A stretch of DNA of 64,000 nucleotides from Bifidobacterium canis (GTDB lineage: Bacteria > Actinomycetota > Actinomycetes > Actinomycetales > Bifidobacteriaceae). Under the pieces are notes generated by a model. That model was not told where the DNA came from. It worked only from the letters and a program-made list of their open reading frames with translations, and made no database searches. The stretch spans positions 372,001 through 436,000 of the forward strand of contig NZ_WNLP01000001.1 in the NCBI RefSeq assembly GCF_009727065.1. The letters run 5' to 3'. How positions within the stretch are numbered: the stretch's first letter is position 1; each line of letters opens with the position of its first letter. Below, one piece after another: positions 1 to 8,630 of this stretch. The translations under genes and the position numbers were made by a program.

Positions 1-2
1 AT

Positions 3-2143
3 ATGCAAGCACGACCAGGTTCAATGTATCCACTCGGAGCGACCTATGATGGCGCAGGCGTCAACTTCGCACTGTTCTCTCAAGTTGCCGAACGCGTGGA
101 GTTATGCCTTTTCGACGATCAAGACAACGAAAGCCGCGTGGAGCTGACAGAGCAGAACTCGTATGTGTGGCACACGTATCTGCCGGGCATCCAACCCGGC
201 CAGCGATATGGCTACCGCATCCACGGCCCGTACAATCCTTCGCAAGGCCAGTGGTGCAACCCCAACAAACTGTTGCTCGACCCCTACGCGAAAGCAATCG
301 AAGGTAACATCGACGGCGACGAAAGCCTGTATTCGTACTGGTTCAACGATTCAAGCAACCCCAGCAACATGAACGACCTCGATTCGGCGCCGCATATGAT
401 GAAGGCCGCCGTCATCAACCCGTTCTTCGATTGGGGAAGCGACCGCCACCCATACATCCCATATTCGGATTGCGTGATCTATGAAGCGCATGTGCGTGGC
501 ATGACCAACCTCAACAAGAACGTGCCACCGGAGATTCGCGGCACCTACGCTGGTTTGGCACATCCAAGCGTCATCGAATACCTGAAGAAGCTTGGTGTCA
601 ACGCCATCGAACTCATGCCTATCCACCAGTTCATCAACGATCCGTTCCTGCAGGAAAAGGGTTGAATAACTACTGGGGCTACAACACGATCGGATTCTTC
701 GCACCGCATAACGCCTATGCAAGCCAAGGTCAACGAGGCGAACAGGTCAACGAGTTCCGTGCGATGGTCAAGGAATTCCACCGCAATGGCATCGAAGTGA
801 TTCTCGATGTGGTCTACAACCACACCGCCGAAGGCAACAACATGGGTCCGACCCTGAGCTTCAAAGGCATCGACAATCAGGCGTATTACCGTCTCGTAGA
901 CAACGATCCGATGCATTACTTCGACACCACCGGCACCGGCAATTCTTTGCTGATGCGTTCGCCGCACGCATTGCAGCTCATCACGGACTCGTTGCGCTAC
1001 TGGGTGCAGGAGATGCACGTCGACGGCTTCCGCTTCGATTTGGCTGCAACATTGGCCCGCCAGTTCCAAGAGGTCGATAAACTCTCTGCATTCTTCGACA
1101 TCGTGCAGCAGGATCCGGTCATCTCGCGAGTCAAACTCATCGCCGAGCCGTGGGATCTCGGTTCAGGCGGCTATCAGGTCGGTGGCTTCCCCCCGAACTG
1201 GTCGGAATGGAACGGTCACTTCCGCGACTGCGTGCGCGACTTCTGGCGTTCGCAACCGTCCACGTTGCCGGAACTCGCCAGCCGCATCATGGGCAGCTCC
1301 GATCTCTACCAGAAGAACGGACGCAAGCCGGTTGCTTCGGTGAACTTCGTGACCGCGCATGATGGCTTCACGATGAACGATCTGGTCAGCTACAACGAGA
1401 AGCACAACGAGGCGAACGGCGAGGGCAACCGCGACGGCGAAAGCAACAATCGTTCGTGGAACTGCGGCGTGGAAGGCCCTACCACCATTCGCGACGTCAA
1501 CGAATTGCGTCACCGTCAGATGCGCAACATGTTCTCGACATTGCTGCTCAGTCAGGGTATTCCGATGATCTGCGGCGGTGATGAGGTGTGCCGCACGCAG
1601 TTGGGCAACAACAATGCGTACTGCCAAGACAACGAGCTGTCGTGGACTCACTGGGATCTCAAGGAATACCAGCAGGATATGCTGGATTTCGTTTCCAAAC
1701 TCATCCATCTGCGTCTCGACCACCCTGTGCTGCATCGTCGTCGTTTCTTCACAGGCAGGGATTCGAACATGCCTGACGATGCGGTTCCGCAAGTGGAATG
1801 GTTCGACCACAACGGCAACATCATGGATGCGAACGCATGGCAGAACAGCCACGCGTCATCGATCATGGTCTTCCTCAACGGCGGCGACATTCCGGAGACG
1901 GATTGGTACGGCAGTCGAATGGTAGACAACGATTTCATCCTCATCTTCAACGCGCACTATGAGCCGATCATGTTCACGTTGCCGGAGGAGAAATACGGTC
2001 GTAAGTGGCGTCTTGTAATCGACACGTATAATCCAAAGGGTCCGGAGCTCAACTACGAAGCCGGATTTGCCATCACCGCACAATCAAGGTCGTTCATCAT
2101 GCTAATGAGTGACTCCAAAGCGGTTGATAACAATAGAAACTAA
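3..2143 (+). CDS. glgX: Glycogen debranching enzyme GlgX (GH13), frameshifted
   Basis: Isoamylase-type debranching enzyme that hydrolyses alpha-1,6 branches of glycogen or limit dextrin in the cytoplasm. The N-terminal CBM48-like part (residues about 5-100) is followed by a GH13 barrel with DVVYNHT, the nucleophile in DGFRFDLAAT (about residue 345), the acid/base Glu in IAEPWDLGSGG (about 380) and the transition-state Asp in TAHDGF (about 452). Starting at ATG 3 gives the usual family N-terminus (MQARPGSMYPLGA) and 713 residues once repaired; upstream signals are outside the window. The frame breaks at 659-663: after PFLQEKG a stop appears, and LNNYWGYNT continues in the next frame. One extra G or T in the GGGTT run restores it, so sequencing error is likelier than a true pseudogene. 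Confidence 0.9.
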
Positions 2144-2165
2144 ATAATACATATTCTCAATAATT

Positions 2166-2209
2166 ATGCGTGTGCCTCACACCGGAGTTCCGGTGTGAGG
2201 CACACGCAT
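2166..2209. terminator. Bidirectional terminator between glgX and the DUF998-like gene
   Basis: Perfect 21-bp inverted repeat (2166-2186 and 2189-2209, 2-nt centre) between two convergent genes, 22 bp beyond the glgX stop and 33 bp beyond the stop of the facing gene. No strong T run follows on either side, so it may act as a long hairpin or a Rho-assisted terminator. Confidence 0.65.
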
Positions 2210-2242
2210 ATCACAGCACATAATGAGCAGGCGAGCTTATCG

Positions 2243-3475
2243 TCATTCTTTGCTCGTGCCGGTCTGCGTACCGGTTTCCGCCGTGTTCGTTGCCACAGTA
2301 GCCTCATTGTCGAGCACAGTCTGGAACGTGTGCTCAGACGCGACATCAGCGGCCTCATTCTGCGAGTCATCGAACGGAACAGTCTGCCGTAGTAACAGCT
2401 GTTGCTGTATTCGATCCGCTTCTATAGCAGCGATCTGCCTGGAGAACACGATGAACCAGCCGAGGAAAAGCATGGCGGCAAGTGCCTCGACGTTGGTGAG
2501 CGTATTGCGTCCCAGTAGCCACATAACTCCCTCGATGGCGCATACGACAATCGCCATGTCGGAGATCACAAAGAACGCGCGGGAGAGCTGGGGAGCGAGC
2601 CAAGGCAGAGCGACCAGCATGATGAACATGATCACCGGCATGCCGCGTGCGAACACGTTGTGCAGAATCGGGTGGGGGGTATAGCGGAATGTGCCGATGC
2701 CGATGAAGCACACGCCGGAGAGAATCAGAAGAATGGTGAGCGCGGTGATACGCGCTTTGAACTGCGGCACGCGGTAGGAGAACTTCGGGTTGCGCATCTG
2801 AATCTTGCCGTCAAGATCGCGCACATGATAGGTGGCGATCAGTTCGGAGATGGCGAAGTAGCTGATGATGATGATGCAGATTCCGCCCAGAATAAGCGTC
2901 GAATTGAACATGCGTGCCGCAAACGTCGTGCGATCGCCAAGCTGGGAGAAGTTGTTGTTGAACCAGTACGGGTCGTTCGACGTGAAGCTTGCGGTGCCGA
3001 CGCCGGAGATGATGAAGAAGGGGAGCAGGGAAGCGAGCGTCTTCGCGTCCATGAGCTCTGCCTGCACGAAGGTCAGATAGCCGGAGATTCCGGCGAACGC
3101 GGCGCAGATCGCGGGAATATATGTGCTGAACGCTTTGCCCATCGCACCGTTCATGATGTTGAAGAGCATGTATGAGGTGAGAAACAGCGTCGCCGCATAC
3201 ACGACGGACAATGCGAGTACTTCGAAAATACGGCGAATATGGAACGTGAACGCGTGCTGAAGCGTGTTGCGCCCCTCACGCCTGAGATAACCGGCGATGA
3301 ACGATCCCACGCCGCACGCCGCCACAATAGCCGCGCAAGCCATGAACCGACGTTGGGAGATCTGCCAGAACGCCGAAGCTGCCTGCATATACCAGTACAT
3401 GCCGAATCCGCCGATAACGGCGCACAGCACAAACGAAATAAGGCCCGATGCCTCAGCTTTTTGATGACGACCCAT
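2243..3475 (-). CDS. DUF998-like multispanning membrane protein
   Basis: Integral membrane protein of 410 residues with about ten hydrophobic segments (for example LISFVLCAVIGGFGMYW near the N-terminus and ALTILLILSGVCFIGIG near residue 260) and a charged, Thr-rich cytoplasmic tail. The spacing of segments and the FTSNDPYW-type extracellular loop after the central segments resemble DUF998 proteins; the function is unknown. I chose the ATG at 3475 (MGRHQKAEASG) because GAGG lies about 5 nt upstream; a GTG at 3496 would add seven residues but has no Shine-Dalgarno. It is a single gene, convergent with glgX and divergent from tRNA-Pro. The family assignment is tentative. Confidence 0.7.
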   Translation of the reverse strand: MGRHQKAEASGLISFVLCAVIGGFGMYWYMQAASAFWQISQRRFMACAAIVAACGVGSFIAGYLRREGRNTLQHAFTFHIRRIFEVLALSVVYAATLFLTSYMLFNIMNGAMGKAFSTYIPAICAAFAGISGYLTFVQAELMDAKTLASLLPFFIISGVGTASFTSNDPYWFNNNFSQLGDRTTFAARMFNSTLILGGICIIIISYFAISELIATYHVRDLDGKIQMRNPKFSYRVPQFKARITALTILLILSGVCFIGIGTFRYTPHPILHNVFARGMPVIMFIMLVALPWLAPQLSRAFFVISDMAIVVCAIEGVMWLLGRNTLTNVEALAAMLFLGWFIVFSRQIAAIEADRIQQQLLLRQTVPFDDSQNEAADVASEHTFQTVLDNEATVATNTAETGTQTGTSKE

Positions 3476-3565
3476 AACACCTCGATCTTCCGACACACCA
3501 TTGTATGCATGATGTCAGACCCCATGCTATAGTTACTTCTTGTGCTTAACGAGAGTCGAGCACAT

Positions 3566-3642
3566 CGGGCTGTAGCGCAGCTTGGTAGCGCGTCTGCTTT
3601 GGGAGCAGAATGTCGCAGGTTCAAATCCTGTCAGCCCGACCA
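3566..3642 (+). tRNA. tRNA-Pro (anticodon TGG), CCA encoded
   Basis: Cloverleaf read directly: the 7-bp acceptor CGGGCTG (3566-3572) pairs with CAGCCCG (3632-3638), the anticodon loop CTTTGGG carries TGG between GTCTG/AGCAGA-type arms, the T loop is GGTTCAAATCC, the discriminator is A (3639) and CCA is encoded at 3640-3642. TGG reads proline codons CCA/CCG. Confidence 0.95.
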
Positions 3643-3645
3643 CCT

Positions 3646-3682
3646 ACCCGGTTCCATAACATTGGAATCGGGTTTTGTTTTC
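3646..3682 (+). terminator. Rho-independent terminator after tRNA-Pro
   Basis: The stem ACCCGGTTCC / GGAATCGGGT (one G-T wobble) surrounds an 8-nt loop and is followed by TTTTGTTTTC. It starts four bases after the encoded CCA. Confidence 0.8.
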
Positions 3683-3809
3683 TCATGTGCACGATTACGG
3701 TGAGCAGCCGAATTGTAGGAACGCCAATCCAGTCACGGCACGTGTGAATCACATGAATGCCCGTGACCAAATACACGCAAATATCAGCTGTACCGATACG
3801 ATAGAGGGT

Positions 3810-5201
3810 ATGAGCGAACAGAATACAACGTTGTGGAATGCGCCGGTCGCAACTCGGCCGCTTGACGCGACCGTCACCATTCCGGGCAGCAAATCATTGT
3901 CGAACCGTTTTCTTATTCTCGCGGCATTGTCACACAAACCCGTGCGCATCGAAGGACTCCTACGTTCTCGCGACACGGAACTGATGATGAACGCATTGCG
4001 CGCGTTGGGTGTGCAATGTGAGGAGGATCCTGCCGAACCGACGACCATCACCGTTACACCGCCGGAGAGCGGCACATTTACCGGCAATGCGGAGATCTTC
4101 TGCGGACTTGCCGGCACGGTGATGCGTTTCGTGCCACCGCTGGCATTGTTCGCTGACGGACCGGTGCGTTTCGACGGTGATGAACAGGCGTATGCCCGCC
4201 CGATGGGACCCGTGTTGGAAGGCTTGCGTCAGCTTGGTGCGACGATCGAGTTCGAAGGCGAGCAGGGGTTCCTGCCGTTCACGATCACGCCGCCGAACAT
4301 GCTGGGTAATCTCAAGGGCAGGCCGCAGAAGGTGCGTATCGATTCGTCGGCGTCATCGCAGTTCATTTCGGGACTGCTGCTGATCGGCTCGCGTTTGCCG
4401 GACGGTCTTATTCTCGAACACACAGGCACGCAACTGCCAAGCCTGCCGCATATTCGCATGACAATGGAAGATGTGAACGGTGCTGGTGGCTCCATTGACA
4501 TGCCTGCACGCGGACAGTGGGTTGTGCGTCACGCTGACCTGCAGTTGCACGAAAACACGGTTGTGGAACCCGACCTGTCGAACGCCGCGCCGTTCCTGGG
4601 AGCGGCGTTGATCGCCGGGGGAACGGTGCGCGTACCGAACTGGCCCGCACACACCACACAACCAGGCGGCCTGCTGCCATCCGTTCTGCATAAGTTCGGC
4701 GCAACCGTCACACTGAACGGCGAGGAGTTCAATGAGATCAACGATTGCGAGTGCTTCCCCGACACGTTCAACGGTATGTTGGAAGTGACCAGTGACGGGA
4801 CGATTCACGGGCTGGGGGAATGCGATCTTTCCGCAATAGGGGAGATCACGCCGAGCATTGCCGCCATTGCCGTGTTCGCCGACGAGCCGAGCGAATTGAT
4901 CGGCATTGCACATTTGCGCGGGCATGAGACGAACCGACTCGAAGCGCTGGTCAATGAGATCACACGCGTCGGCTCGCATGCGCAAGAGGAAAGCGACGGC
5001 ATTACGATTTCACCGGTGCCGCGCGAGCAGATGCATGGTGCAACATTGGAGACGTATGCCGATCACCGCATGGCCACGTTCGCTGCGATGCTTGGCTTGG
5101 GTATTGACGGCATCGTCGTGAAGAACGTGGAGACCACGCGGAAGACGATCCCCGATTTCGTTGGCATGTGGACGAACATGCTTGAGCAGAGCAATATCTG
5201 A
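3810..5201 (+). CDS. aroA: 3-phosphoshikimate 1-carboxyvinyltransferase (EPSP synthase)
   Basis: Transfers the enolpyruvyl group of PEP to shikimate-3-phosphate, the sixth step of chorismate synthesis, in the cytosol. Family signatures are clear: PGSKSLSNRFLILAAL near the N-terminus (substrate Lys/Ser), GLAGTVMRF (PEP-binding loop), DSSASSQFISGLL in the middle, and ETYADHRMA with TRKTIPDF near the C-terminus. The protein is 463 residues from ATG 3810 (MSEQNTTLWNAP), where homology begins; GAGGG sits immediately upstream, unusually close. An in-frame ATG at 3753 is possible. The other late shikimate genes (aroC, aroKB, aroQ) are about 28 kb away, so this one is transcribed alone. Confidence 0.93.
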   Translation: MSEQNTTLWNAPVATRPLDATVTIPGSKSLSNRFLILAALSHKPVRIEGLLRSRDTELMMNALRALGVQCEEDPAEPTTITVTPPESGTFTGNAEIFCGLAGTVMRFVPPLALFADGPVRFDGDEQAYARPMGPVLEGLRQLGATIEFEGEQGFLPFTITPPNMLGNLKGRPQKVRIDSSASSQFISGLLLIGSRLPDGLILEHTGTQLPSLPHIRMTMEDVNGAGGSIDMPARGQWVVRHADLQLHENTVVEPDLSNAAPFLGAALIAGGTVRVPNWPAHTTQPGGLLPSVLHKFGATVTLNGEEFNEINDCECFPDTFNGMLEVTSDGTIHGLGECDLSAIGEITPSIAAIAVFADEPSELIGIAHLRGHETNRLEALVNEITRVGSHAQEESDGITISPVPREQMHGATLETYADHRMATFAAMLGLGIDGIVVKNVETTRKTIPDFVGMWTNMLEQSNI

Positions 5202-5252
5202 CGTTGCTGAATTACACACGAAATAAGATATAGCTTGTATAGCTTACGAAAT

Positions 5253-5290
5253 AGTTGAGGGCCAGCAGTTCAAACTGCTGGCCCTCAACT
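5253..5290. terminator. Bidirectional terminator between aroA and ackA
   Basis: Perfect 18-bp inverted repeat (AGTTGAGGGCCAGCAGTT and its complement) with a 2-nt loop, located between two convergent genes. Confidence 0.8.
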
Positions 5291-5307
5291 ATAGGCTGAT
5301 GGGAAAA

Positions 5308-6530
5308 TCAGATCTTGTTGCCGTACTTGTCTTCGCCGGCTTCAACGATCTCGTTCGCACGACGTGCGATGGCGAGCTCTTCGTTGGTCGGGTAGACGAC
5401 GACGGTGACGGAGGAGTCCGGAGTGGAGATGACACGTGGCTCCTTGGAACGGGCGTCGTTCTTCTCCATGTCGAGCTTGACGCCGAACGGAGCGAGCTTC
5501 TCGCACACCATGCGGCGCACGATCTCGTCGTTCTCGCCTACGCCTGCGGTGAAGGTCAGCACATCGAGGCCGCCGAGCTGAGCGGTGTAGGCGCCGATGT
5601 AGCTGACGATGCGGTGCACGTAGATGTCGAGGGCGAGCTTGGCGTTCTCGTCGCCTTCGGCGACCAGACGATGCACTTCACGCATATCGCCGAAGCCGGT
5701 CATGCCCATCATGCCGGACTTCTTGTTGAACAGGTCGTCGAGCTCGTCGACGTCCATGTGTGCGTTGCGAATCAGGTGGAAGACCGCGGCAGGATCGATG
5801 TCGCCGGTACGGGAACCCATGACGAGGCCCTCGAGCGGGTCAGACCCATCGAGGTCTCCATTGGACGGCCGCTGAGTTCGGCGGAAGCGGAAGCACCGTT
5901 GCCGATGTGCAGCACGATCTGCTTGAGGCCCTCGGCAGGCTTACCCAGGAATCCTGGGATCTGCGAGGAGACGAACCAGTGCGAGGTGCCATGCGCACCG
6001 TAGCGGCGGATCTTGTATTTGTCGGCGACTTCCTTGTTCAGCGCATAGGTGCTGGACGCCTTAGGCAGCTGCTGGAAGAATGAGGAGTCGAAGACGAAGA
6101 CCTGCGGAATGTCTGGCATGAGTTCACGCATGACGCGCGCACCCTTGGCCTCAGGACCATTGTGAAGAGGAGCGAGAACCGCGAGATCTTCCACCTTCTG
6201 GGTGGTTTCATCGGTCACGAGCGCCGGATCCGGGAAGGTGTTGCCACCCTGGACCACGCGGTGACCAACGGCGATGATGCCGGACTCGTTGAGATTCGGG
6301 CCATATTCCTCGAAGAAACCGAGCACACGCTTGAGACCCTGCTCATGATTCGCGATCGGCTCCTCGAGCTCGTGCTTCTCACCGTTGTATTCGTACTTGT
6401 AATGACCATCAATCGGTTCACCGATCTTTTCGACCAGGCCGGAAGCGATTCCTTCACCGGACTCAAGGTCAACCAGCTGGTATTTGATCGAGCTGGAACC
6501 CGAATTGATAACAAGGACGGTTTTCGCCAT
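5308..6530 (-). CDS. ackA: Acetate kinase, frameshifted
   Basis: Converts acetyl phosphate and ADP to acetate and ATP, the energy-yielding end of the bifid shunt. The ASKHA-fold motifs are present: VINSGSSSIKYQL at the N-terminus, GHRVVQGG, the catalytic/ATP region LHIGNGASASAE, METSMGLT, and in the other frame GSRTGDIDP and FTAGVGEND. The start at 6530 (MAKTVLVIN) is preceded by GGAGG with 8-nt spacing. The repaired length is 407 residues. The break is at 5837-5839 (minus-strand CCC where CCCC is expected), between SMGLT and PLEGLVMGSR; the two fragments are otherwise complete. It lies downstream of pta in the same orientation. Confidence 0.92.
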
Positions 6531-6615
6531 TGTGGCATCCTCCATTGATTATTACTCCGCCGCATGCACGGCTTTCCAAAACTTTAGATTACTCAGTGTT
6601 TGCTACAAACATATG

Positions 6616-6656
6616 AATGGGTGCCCCTCCATTCTGCATTTCGAAAAGGCACCCAC
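6616..6656 (-). terminator. Possible hairpin between pta and ackA
   Basis: The 8-bp stem TGGGTGCC/GGCACCCA (6618-6625, 6648-6655) encloses a 22-nt loop in the gap after pta. No T tract is seen, so it may be a processing or attenuating hairpin rather than a full terminator. Confidence 0.4.
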
Positions 6657-6677
6657 TCACTTATGCTCAGCGGAACG

Positions 6678-8360
6678 TCACGCGTTGCTCTGAGCTTCGA
6701 TGGCCGTCAAAGCGATCGTGTTGATGATGTCTTGCACCAGGGCACCACGGCTCAGATCGTTGACAGGCTTGTTGAGACCCTGCAGCACGGGGCCGATCGC
6801 CACGGCACCGGATGTGCGCTGCACAGCCTTGTAGCAGATGTTGCCCGCATCAAGGTCAGGGAACACGAATACACTCACATTGCCGGCGATGGCATTGCCT
6901 GGAGCCTTCGCCTTGGCGACGGTCGGCGACCATGCGGCATCGAACTGGATCGGTCCCACGATCGGCAGATCAGGGCGCTTCTCCTGCGCCACAGCGGTTG
7001 CTTCGACAACCAGATCGACATCAGGGCCCTTGCCAGAGCCAAGCGTGGAATACGAGAGCATGCCGACTCTCGGGTCGACGCCGAACGATTTCGCCGTTTC
7101 AGCGGATTGGATGGCGATATCGGCAAGCTGCTGCGGGTCTGGATCGAGGTTGATCGCGCAATCTGCGAACACGGAGACGTGGTCTTTCAGGCACATCAGG
7201 AATGCGCCTGAAACGGCCTTGGCGGTAGGCTTCGTCTTGATGAGCTGCAAAGCCGGGCGCACGGTGTTCGCGGTCGAGCCGATGGCGCCAGACACCAAAC
7301 CATCCGCCATGCCAAGCACGACGAGCATCGTGCCGAAATAGTTCGCATCGCGCAGCGTCTTGAGAGCGATGTCTTCAGTCATGCCCTTCTTCGCACGCAG
7401 CTCGCACAGTTTCGGAACCATCTGATCGAGAAGCTTCTTATCGTCGAGCGACACATATTTCGCCTGCTCCAGCGAAGTGAGGCCAAGCTCCTTGCCGCGG
7501 TGAAGAATCTCGTTGTGGTCGCCGATGATGATCAGGTTGACGACTTCGGACTTGAGCAGATAGTCAGCAGCGGTGATAATACGATCATCCTGACCTTCAG
7601 GCAGCACGATCGTCTGCTTGTCGCTCTTGGCACGTGCCAGCAAGTCATATTGGAACGCGAACGGCGTGGTCGGCGGCACAAACGGCGTTTCGAGCACACG
7701 CAGCAGGGACTCCTTGCCGACATGCTCGTCGAACGCGGCGATCGCATCGTCCACATGCTCGTCGTTCTCACCGAGTTCCACGTACGGCAAAGTCCAGACG
7801 GGCAGATCGTACTCGACGAACTCATTGCTGATCGTCTCAATATTGCCGTCTGCACAATCCGTGACGAAGATGCCAATGACCTGAGTGCCGGCATTGGAGA
7901 CCACTTCACGGCACGCGTCGATCGTCTGACGAATGTCTTCGACGGAACGTGCGAGCGCACTCACGGTGAGCAGTACAGGGGATTGCAGGTCCGCAGACAC
8001 GTCGGCATTGAACGTGAAACGTTCCGGATCTCCGACATTGGTGCGGTCGGAGCCGACGATCACGCGAATCTGAGGATCGAGCTGCGCGTTGGTTTCGATG
8101 AAGCGTTCGATGATCTTCGCGCGAGCGTCACCTTTGTTCAGCTGTGCATCCCGGGTCGAGACTCCGGTGGCCTGCTCATGTGTCTGATCGGTTTTCGTCA
8201 CTTTGAGCAGCGAATCGGTGAAGGTGTCGTTGTCGGGAACGTCAGGTCGGAATACGCTGGTTTTCGCAGTTGCTGCGAGCATGTTCACCAAACCGATTGC
8301 TGCGACGTTGCGGCCTTCGCCCGGTTCAGGGCTGATAACACTGACGTTCTTGAGACTCAC
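6678..8360 (-). CDS. pta: Phosphate acetyltransferase
   Basis: Interconverts acetyl phosphate and acetyl-CoA, linking the phosphoketolase product to CoA metabolism. The protein is 560 residues: an N-terminal P-loop-like/DRTGG-type regulatory region (about 1-230), then the PTA_PTB catalytic domain from IVLPEGQDDRIITAADYL onward, with GAIGSTANTVRPALQ, SYSTLGSGKGPDVDLVVEA and the C-terminal NDLSRGALVQDI signature. The start is GTG 8360 (VSLKNVSVISPEPGEG) because AAAGGAG lies 6-7 nt upstream; in-frame sequence continues further upstream but has no ribosome binding site. It stands between xfp and ackA, all on the minus strand. Confidence 0.93.
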   Translation of the reverse strand: MSLKNVSVISPEPGEGRNVAAIGLVNMLAATAKTSVFRPDVPDNDTFTDSLLKVTKTDQTHEQATGVSTRDAQLNKGDARAKIIERFIETNAQLDPQIRVIVGSDRTNVGDPERFTFNADVSADLQSPVLLTVSALARSVEDIRQTIDACREVVSNAGTQVIGIFVTDCADGNIETISNEFVEYDLPVWTLPYVELGENDEHVDDAIAAFDEHVGKESLLRVLETPFVPPTTPFAFQYDLLARAKSDKQTIVLPEGQDDRIITAADYLLKSEVVNLIIIGDHNEILHRGKELGLTSLEQAKYVSLDDKKLLDQMVPKLCELRAKKGMTEDIALKTLRDANYFGTMLVVLGMADGLVSGAIGSTANTVRPALQLIKTKPTAKAVSGAFLMCLKDHVSVFADCAINLDPDPQQLADIAIQSAETAKSFGVDPRVGMLSYSTLGSGKGPDVDLVVEATAVAQEKRPDLPIVGPIQFDAAWSPTVAKAKAPGNAIAGNVSVFVFPDLDAGNICYKAVQRTSGAVAIGPVLQGLNKPVNDLSRGALVQDIINTIALTAIEAQSNA

Positions 8361-8482
8361 GATAACTCCTTTGAAATCGCTTACGCCATGCGTAAGCGTG
8401 AGGCATTGCGTGCGACTACATTGTGCACGCTCACTGTTCATTGTAAGGCGCAATATCTCGATTAGCTCCATCAGATTGCAAC

Positions 8483-8513
8483 AAAAAAACAGATGTGACA
8501 AAGATCACATCTG
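8483..8513 (-). terminator. Rho-independent terminator downstream of xfp
   Basis: Perfect 9-bp stem CAGATGTGA/TCACATCTG with a 6-nt loop. On the minus strand it is followed by seven consecutive T (the A run at 8483-8489), placing it as an intrinsic terminator for xfp. Confidence 0.8.
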
Positions 8514-8571
8514 CTGTATATGTAGGATTTTGCGCGATATGTGGGGGAGCGAGTGGTGTCAGCGAACAAAA

Positions 8572-8601
8572 CAGGGGTTCGAGCATGAGCTCGAACCCCT
8601 G
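8572..8601 (-). terminator. First of two tandem hairpins after xfp
   Basis: 13-bp perfect stem CAGGGGTTCGAGC / GCTCGAACCCCTG with an ATGA loop, beginning 30 nt after the xfp stop. On the minus strand TTTTGTT follows. Confidence 0.75.
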
Positions 8602-8630
8602 AATATGCGAGTTAGTTCAGATTACTGAAA

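Noticed and set aside
654-670. Programmed ribosomal frameshifting in glgX and the other broken genes
   Set aside because: No slippery heptamer with downstream structure; the sites are just runs of differing bases, and the needed shift fits miscalled run length.
8490-8513. TGTGA-N6-TCACA looks like a CRP/GlxR site
   Set aside because: On the minus strand the same dyad is directly followed by seven T, placing it as the intrinsic terminator of xfp; a regulator site is not needed to explain it.
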